A program made the translations under genes and the position numbers. From Wurfbainia villosa (lineage: Eukaryota; Streptophyta; Magnoliopsida; Zingiberales; Zingiberaceae), in assembly GCA_025175895.1 (NCBI GenBank), contig CM046003.1, positions 29,533,245-29,597,244 on the forward strand: 64,000 nucleotides of DNA. The letters run 5' to 3'. Shown here piece by piece: positions 57,571 through 64,000 of this stretch. The stretch's first letter is position 1; the number at the start of each line of letters is the position of its first letter. Under the pieces are notes generated by a model, which saw only the letters and a list, made by a program, of their open reading frames with translations, did not search any database and was not told the DNA's origin.

Positions 57571-59288
57571 ATGGCGGCTCCAACATCTACCCGGTTCGAC
57601 GGCCAATTCAGGTGGAAGAAGCGAATGGAGGTATTGTTCGAGACCGATTTTGATGTTATGCTTATAATGGAAAATGGTTTCGAGTTGCCTAGGGATGAAA
57701 GGGGTGAACCAATAGAAAAGACAAGGTGGACTAAGAAGCAAAGAGAGGAACACATTGCAAATTCAAGGGCTAAGCATCATCTCCTCAACGTACTTCCCCA
57801 ACAAGAGATAAACCGAATTGGGGAGTGCTCTAGTGCCAAGGAGATGTGGGAGAAGCTAGTAGAGCTTCATGAAGGTACCTCGGAGGCAAAGCTAGCAAGA
57901 AGAGACCTCCTCCGCTCCCAACTATCAAACATCAAATTAGAAAAGGGAGAAAAGGTAACTTCATTGCATTCTAGGTTTAAAGAGATTTTGCTTGGACTAA
58001 CAAGTGTAGGAGAGAAGTTATCCAACCGGGATATGGTAATGAAGGCCATAGACGCCTTTCCCCGGTCCTCAAGATGGAGCTCCATGGTGGATTCATTCTA
58101 CATCTCCAAGAACTTGGAAGTAAGTACCTTGGAGGAGTTCTTCTCAACAATGGAGCTCCATGAAACAAGACTTGAAGGAATACAAGAAGAACCTAGAGTC
58201 CAAACTTCAAGGGGAGTAGCCTTGATGGCCAACAAAGGGAAAAAGAAGATGGAAATCCCTTCCTCCTCATCCGATGAAGCATCTTCCTCCTCCTCCATGG
58301 ATAGCACCGAAGAGGCATATATGGTAAGGAGGGTAAGACGTGCTTTAAAGGGTTTTCATTTTAACAAATCAAATGATAGGAGTAGAAGACCAAGGGGGAA
58401 GGTGATATGCTACAATTGCCAAGGAGAAGGGCACATAAGGGATAATTGTCCCCTCCTAAACAAGAGCAAGGAAGAGAAGAAAAAGAAAGAAGAGAAGAGG
58501 AAGAAGAAGGGGAGCAAGAGAAAGGAAGAAGAAAAGAAGGCAAAAAGAAAAGGGAAGGCCATGGCTCTCAAAGCAAAGACATGGGATGACCTTGCCTCAT
58601 CATCATCATCGGAAGAAGAGAACGCATTTGTTGCCAACCTAGCACTAATGGCTCTTCATGACTCGGATTGCTCCTCCTCCTCAAATGAAGATTCAAGCAC
58701 AAGTGAGGAGAGCTCAAATGAAGGGGAAGCTTCCACATCCTCATCATCCGAAGAAGAAGAAGAGGATATGGAAACAATGGTAACGAATGCCTCTCCTAAG
58801 AAAATAGTTTCCATAATTTCTAGTTTAACTAAGGACTTATTTGGAATGAAAAAGAAAAATAAAAGCATGCTTAATCAAATTAAGGAATTAGAGCAAAATT
58901 AGAAAAAGCATGCTTAAGTGAAAATATTTCTTCTTGCCATGATGATGCATGCTCACATGATGAATATATGCCATTAGATGTTAGTGATGCATGTATAAAT
59001 GAAAATAGGGCTTTAAGGGAAAAGGTAGATTATTTAACCAAAGCCCTAGAGAAATTCACAATAGGCTCCAATACCCTTAACATGATAATTGGGAGCCAAA
59101 GGGCAAGTTTTAACAAGAAGGGCCTAGGATATAAAGAGAAGAAAAATGAGAAGGCCTATAAATGCCTAATTGCTAGGGACAAGACAAAAACAAAGTAATA
59201 GCTAAGAAATGGATCCCCAAGGAATTTCTAGTGAATCCCATAGGCAAAAATCTATTTTGGGTTCCAAAATCCATCCTTAAGGGTTAGA
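57571..59288 (+). pseudogene. gag: gag of element B, mostly open
   Basis: The start MAAPTSTRFDGQFRWKKRME is at 57571 and the frame is open for 443 codons. Residues ~10-220 form the UBN2-type copia gag domain (KEMWEKLVELHEGTSEAKLA, LHSRFKEILLGL). The zinc knuckle CYNCQGEGHIRDNC is near residue 283, followed by a Lys/Glu-rich run and Ser/Glu-rich stretches. A frameshift near 58900 and another near 59195 break the tail, which continues LREKVDYLTKALEKF and ends KNLFWVPKSILKG before TAG at ~59288. The end at WVPKS without protease parallels element C. Its sense is opposite to that of C. Confidence 0.88.
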
Positions 59289-60477
59289 AAACCCCTAGGG
59301 TAGTCAACCATATGAACTTGACCTATATCATATTTTGGTTGACCTAGGATGACGGGACAACATTTTTAGATAGTGTTGGGTGATGATAACGTGCCCATAA
59401 ATAGATAATATTGCTTATAAATAATCATGATTTATGATATTTGGCACATTATCATGAAAAATAGGTTTAAATCATGCTTTAGGTGATACTTTACTTATAA
59501 TCATCATATAATACCTAATGCATGGTTATAATTTGATGAAAACGTGTATTTCATGATCATAATGTGAAATTAAATCATATATGTCATTATGATCATGTAG
59601 GATGTTAGGTTGATACTTAACCATGATAGAATTGCATGAATATGTTGGTTAAGTATATACCCCCTAGGATGCATCTCACACTCACTATAGGCTAACTTGA
59701 TTGCAAACTTAGCATGGGTGAGATGTTAGGATGATACAAAAGTCCACTAATGCCTATGGCATTTAAATGGTCATTTAAAGTATCAACATAGCAATAATAT
59801 ACCAATCATGGGGAAGACTTATGTTTAATTCATAGACATATTGCCCAAAGATCATGGTTGGATATTTCATATGTTTTCAAAACAATTTCTTACCTTAAAA
59901 TACATGTATTCATGTTTTGAAACAATTGGATGCAAAACTAGGTAGCTAACTTGATACTAGAATGATCAAAACCTAGTAGTTTATAGAACTTTTGGATTTT
60001 TGGCAAAAACAAGAAAATATAATGAGTTTTCATGAAAAACTATTTTTCCTTGATAGATATACTTAATAGAAATATGTTCCCCAAATTTCATGATTTTTCA
60101 AATTTTCTGGAATTTTTTATGCATTTAAATTCAAAAAATCGAAATTCAAAAATCATGACTGATCCGAACCAAACGATCGATGGCTGCATTTCGGACCGAA
60201 CGGCTGAATTCCAATTTTTTATCAACTTGTGGTATTTTCTTTCTATTAGACTTGATGTCATATGTTTATAACTTAGTATTCATATTTTTGATGGTGTCAA
60301 AGGGGGAGAAATGAATATGTTTAAGTTATTTATGATAGGGGGAGAGATTAAGGGGGAGTTTCATGGATTAAGGGGGAGTTGCATGTTGCTATAAAATATT
60401 TATGTTTACATGCTTTCTTTCCTTAAATCTTTATATCAAATGTCTTAAGGATTGCCACACATCAAAAAGGGGGAGAT
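59289..60477 (+). other. Non-coding 3' region of element B
   Basis: It is AT-rich with no credible ORF; the longest frame (60032-60271) looks like chance. It is rich in repeated AGGGGGAG polypurine blocks (60302, 60339, 60351, 60372) before the terminal AAAAAGGGGGAGAT at 60464-60477. Confidence 0.7.
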
Positions 60478-61677
60478 TGTTAGGGCAATCTCTTGCCGTG
60501 ATATGGTTTTGATGGTGTGGCAAAGGGTTGAAGTTAGGTTGGTATTGTTGATGTGATATGTGCGTTGAAGTCGTGCAGGACTTAGTAATTCGCACATGGA
60601 GCCGTGGCGAGTTTCACATCTCATGACTCGTGCCTTGAGTCGGTGAAGGATAGCTTTTCGGAAGCCGTGCGCTTGGAGCATCCGAGGGACCGCCGGACGA
60701 GAAGCTTGGAGTGAAGCCGGAGGAAGTAGACTTCGAGGCAAGAGACGCGAAGGAGCATTGCAGAGCCGTGCGCCTGATGCTGCCGAGGGACGTGGCCGAG
60801 AACGAAGAGAACTTCGAAGGCGAGGGACTCTGAGAAATGAGAGTGAGCGATTGTAACCCAGGGAAGGGTAGCTCTTAGGTGAAACTTGGCCATTTGGCCA
60901 AGTGTCGGATGGGTTTTCCCGACACCAGTCGACTGCCATGTCATGGCAGTCGACTGCTCTGAGTCGATGGGTTGATCGACTGGTATAAGACCGGTTTAGG
61001 GCTTGGCGATCAGCCATGGGAGCGATCGATCGATGTCGGCACCGATCATTGCCAGGAAGCGATCGGTGATGGAATCCGCAGGCACGAGAATGGAGTCGAC
61101 TCATTGATCGATCGAGCATCGGTCGTGATGGTCCCATCAGTCGACTGATGGCAATACCGTTGGATGGAATCCAACGTGGAAAGCAGCCGTTATTGGGCAA
61201 CGGCTACGAGATCAGTCGACTGATCGAGGGCATCAGTCGACTGATCCTGTGTCAACGGGAAGAAACCCTCTTCCTCTATAAAAAGGAAGGGGGTAAGGGT
61301 TTGGGAGCCTAATGCTTATGCTCTAATACTCTCCCAAAGATCCCTAAAGCTTTCCATCCTCTTACTCAAGCTTATTTCCATTCTATTTGTAAGAGGAGTG
61401 TTTGTAAAGGTTACCTCCACCTAGCTTGGTGCAAAGGAGAGACCAATAGTGATTGGGTTTCGGAGTGATTCACCGTGGACGAATCGGACCGTGGATTAGC
61501 GGCATAGCCGTGAACCACGTTACATCTCGGTGTTTGTCTTGCTTGCTTATATTTTGCTTGTATTTATTTACATTTGTATATTCCGCTTGCGCTAATATTT
61601 TGTAGACAAGCAAAATACGACGTCCGACGAATTAGGGCTATTCACCCCCCTCTAGCCGGCCAACCGATCTCCCAACA
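60478..61677 (+). repeat. 3' LTR of element B
   Basis: It matches 56327-57507 almost base for base outside 60925-61245. It retains ordered CAGTCGACTG palindromes (for example 60925, 60947, 61138, 61213, 61232) and a TATA box CTCTATAAAAAGG at 61277. Confidence 0.93.
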
Positions 61678-62658
61678 ATAAATAGCAAGATTGCTAAAAT
61701 TATTTCTAGCATGCTTTTTACTAATAAACCTAGAAGAATGAGCATTATTGAAATGATATACCTTAGAGTTTGCCTTAGTAGCTCCCCCTACTTGTGATGC
61801 TCCTTCTTGGGTCTTTTTGCTCCCCCTAGGACATTGATTCCTATAATGTCCTTTTGAATTGCACTTGAAGCATATGATGTGCTCCTTGCTTTTAGGTGTT
61901 GGGGAACCGGCATCCTTGACCTTTGGAGCCGGTGGAGCTTTCCTAATCTTCTTTGGGTACTTGCTCTTGTAGTGCCCGGCTTCCCTACACTCAAAACATA
62001 TGATATTCATTTTATTATTAATTGACATGCTTGAGTTACCTAGAGTGGTGGTGGAATTCTCTTGAGCTTGCTCCTCCTCTCTACCGGATGTAGATGGTTC
62101 CTCTTGTTGCTCCGGTGTTGAGGATGCTCTCTCCTCCCCCTCAATCCTAGAGGTGGAGGTTTCCTCCAATTCTTCCACCTCTTCCACTTCTTCTTTCTCC
62201 GATCCGGAAGTCGACTCCCTATCAACTTCTGACTCCTCAAGTTCTTTAGATGGGGATGTGTTTGCTTGGGCTTGAGAGGGTGATGGTCCTTCTTCTTGGA
62301 CCGATGATAGACTTTCATGGAGCTTGGCCAAATCGCTCCATAGCTCCTTGGCATCCACATAGTCACCTAGACTACATAAGAGGCCATTAGGAATTAAATC
62401 AAAAATGAATTTGATTACCTTCTTGTTTTTATTGAATTGTTGGAGTTGCTCCTCACTCCATTTCTTCTTCTTGAGAAACCCTCCCTTTGGTCCCTTAAGA
62501 TATTCAAATCCTTCCATCAACACGGACCACTCCTCAAGGTCTCTCATCATCAAAAAATCTTCAATTCTCGCCTTCCAAGAATTGAAACCTTCTCGTCCAT
62601 AGAAGGCATAAGGGACCGGTGTGTTGATGTCTCATCCTAATTGTCCTTGGGCTTCCAT
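61678..62658 (-). pseudogene. gag: gag of element C, N-terminal part
   Basis: The start MEAQGQLG is at 62658, then TGA (TGG expected), then INTPVPYAFYGREGFNSWKA and RDLEEWSVLMEGFEYLKGPK. A Glu/Ser-rich middle is followed by two zinc knuckles: CFECREAGHYKSKYP, in which the last Cys is Tyr, and CFKCNSKGHYRNQCP, which is complete. The frame runs into the element B insertion after NNFSNLAIY. The C-terminal part resumes at 56326. Confidence 0.85.
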
Positions 62659-62724
62659 CTTTCCCTCTAGCGTCTTGACTCCGAGTTGTTAATCCGTAGA
62701 AGAGCCCCGGGCTATGATACCACT

Positions 62725-64000
62725 TGTTAGGACCTGTGCGCCCGCTAGAGGGGGGTGAATAGCGATGTATTCGTTCGTAGATGGAATTCGTTCGCGTGAT
62801 CGTCTCTACAATTTCGTTAGTACACAGCGGAATAGTAATAATAAAAGCAATGAAGAAATCACACACGAACACAATTGTTTAACGTGGTTCGGAACCGCAC
62901 AGTTCCTACTCCACAGATCGGGTTCGTACGAACCCTAGCGATGCCAATCACACACCACTATAAAACACTCCTTCTCGGAACAATCCGGAGGCGGAGAAAT
63001 CTCGTACAAGATGATTACAATAATAATCAAATAACAACAAGAAAATAAAATGAGATATAATGCAATATAAATAAAGAAAATGCTTTACAAATGCCTTTCG
63101 ATTGCTTGCTTGTTGATCGCTTGAACCATGGTTGAAGACCCTGATTTGTAGCAGCAAATCGCCTTAAAAACATCCAAGAAATCACTTCCAAAAATCCTCC
63201 CGTCGAGCTCCTTTTATCCTTGCACGCGACCTGGATTTCCGCCTATCAGTCGACTGCCATAAGTCACCAGTCGACTGATGCCACTGTTGTCGTGAGACAA
63301 CGGCTCGATCCACACTGGAAAAACTCCAACGGATCTCTTGGCAGTCAACTGCCAACATTGGCAGTCGACTGCCAGCGCCCGTAGCCGACTGGCCAGTCGG
63401 CTACGGAGCGTTCTGTGCTCGACACTGAACTAGCAGTCGACTGCCAACCCTCGGCAGTTGACTGCCGTCGACATCAGTCGACTGCTCCCATGAGCAGTCG
63501 ACTGCCAGAGCAATCCCAGCTCTTAAACGACAGTCGAACTCAAGTCGACTCATGACAGTCGAACCAGCCATAATGCCAGTCGACTGCCAACCTCAATCAT
63601 GAGGTTTTAACCCAAGTATGGTGCCCCCATACTTGCTAGACCACCCTTAGCCTAGACCTAAGCCTTCTAGCCACCTCCATCAGCCTCACGCCTCTCGGAT
63701 CCCTCCAAGTCATCAATGACTTGTTCATCCATCGCGCTAGCCTCCAGGTGCTTCCATCGGCTATGTCATGCTAACGGTGTCTACACCGCCAAGGCACATT
63801 GGACTTACGCTGCCAAGACTCCGCTTGGACTTTACGCCGCCAATATCGATCCCCTTGGACTTCTCAAATGCCAAGACCCATGCTTGGACTTTTTCTTTCC
63901 AACACATGTTGGACTTTCCATTTGTCAAGACCCATGCTTGGACTTCCCTTGAGCCAAGTACTCAAGACTTGGACTTTCCCAAATGCCTAGTGTCCCACTT
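62725..64000 (-). repeat. 5' LTR of element C (partial, runs off the window)
   Basis: It matches 52199 onward: GGTCCTAACA end, GGATAAAAGG, hairpin row from about 63874. It keeps regular CAGTCGACTG palindromes in the stretch (63335-63590) that is scrambled in the other LTR. Confidence 0.9.

Larger units (their letters stand above)
56327..61677 (+). mobile_element. Ty1/copia gag-only element B, Sire-like, complete
   Basis: LTRs of 1181 and 1200 bp start TGTTAGGGCAATC and end TCTCCCAACA. Target duplications ATAAA at 56322-56326 and 61678-61682 are identical. The primer site GTGGTATCAGAGCC follows the 5' LTR, and AAAAAGGGGGAGAT precedes the 3' LTR. The only coding region is gag. It has no pol, so it is a non-autonomous family related to, but distinct from, element C. 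Confidence 0.95.
52199..64000 (-). mobile_element. Ty1/copia gag-only element C, Sire-like, truncated by window end
   Basis: On the - strand: LTR (from beyond 64000 to 62725), initiator-Met primer site GTGGTATCATAGCC (62711-62723), gag, a long non-coding 3' part, polypurine AAAAAGGGGGAGAT (53744-53757) and the 3' LTR (53743-52199). It has no RT, integrase or RNase H, so it must rely on proteins from a partner. It is inserted in gag of element 3 and is itself cut by element B. Confidence 0.9.

Noticed and set aside
58361..58868. Ser/Leu/Phe-rich - strand ORFs opposite gag of element B
   Set aside because: Shadow of the Lys/Glu- and Ser-rich gag tail, with no independent support.

Overview
The window is a nest of plant transposable elements from a flowering plant with a repeat-rich genome. 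Evidence for a plant source: Tat-type Ty3/gypsy elements with two RNase H domains, Ty1/copia elements primed by initiator-Met tRNA, a CACTA (En/Spm) transposon with a GT-AG-intron tnpA-like gene, and a hAT transposase tail. I could not place the species. I see no intact host gene, rRNA, tRNA or CRISPR array. Nearly all coding regions are broken by stops or frameshifts, so this is heterochromatin-like intergenic DNA.

Layout. 1-1441 is AT-rich with no gene. 1442-30988 is an old CACTA element of about 5.5 kb, swollen by two insertions: a Tat gypsy element (element 1, 1840-16891, + strand) in its 5' subterminal repeats, and a Ty1/copia element (21092-30076, - strand) in its tnpA-like gene. 31088-47271 is a second Tat element (element 2, + strand) with a perfect 5-bp target duplication, GTATA. 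47277-50022 is AT-rich and gene-free. 50023-50208 is the end of a hAT transposase. 50211-52198 is the 5' end of a third Tat element (element 3), cut at 52199 by a Sire-like copia element (element C, - strand, running off the window). C is itself cut inside gag by a gag-only copia element (element B, 56327-61677, + strand, target duplication ATAAA).

How the parts work together. Elements 1 and 2 share one plan: LTR, tRNA-Asp-like primer site, gag, an in-frame UAG, then protease-RT-RNase H-archaeal-type RNase H-integrase, all on the + strand. About 8 kb follows in which the coding strand is the opposite one. That half holds four antisense genes (called a1 to a4 here), each preceded by a TATA-like box at the same place in both elements. 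Two of them have short introns at matching places. Between a2 and a4 lies a tandem array whose unit carries a hairpin (58-59 bp units in element 1, 95 bp in element 2). Extra antisense ORFs and 3' tandem repeats are known in the Tat lineage. A four-unit antisense cassette with separate promoters, and hairpin stems that change together, are the observations I would follow first.

A second theme is local LTR damage. In elements B, C and 2 the two LTRs of one element agree almost perfectly except in one patch made of short repeats. There one copy keeps the ordered motifs (for example CAGTCGACTG) and the other is scrambled. This is either a real process acting on palindromes or an assembly or polishing artefact, and raw reads would decide.
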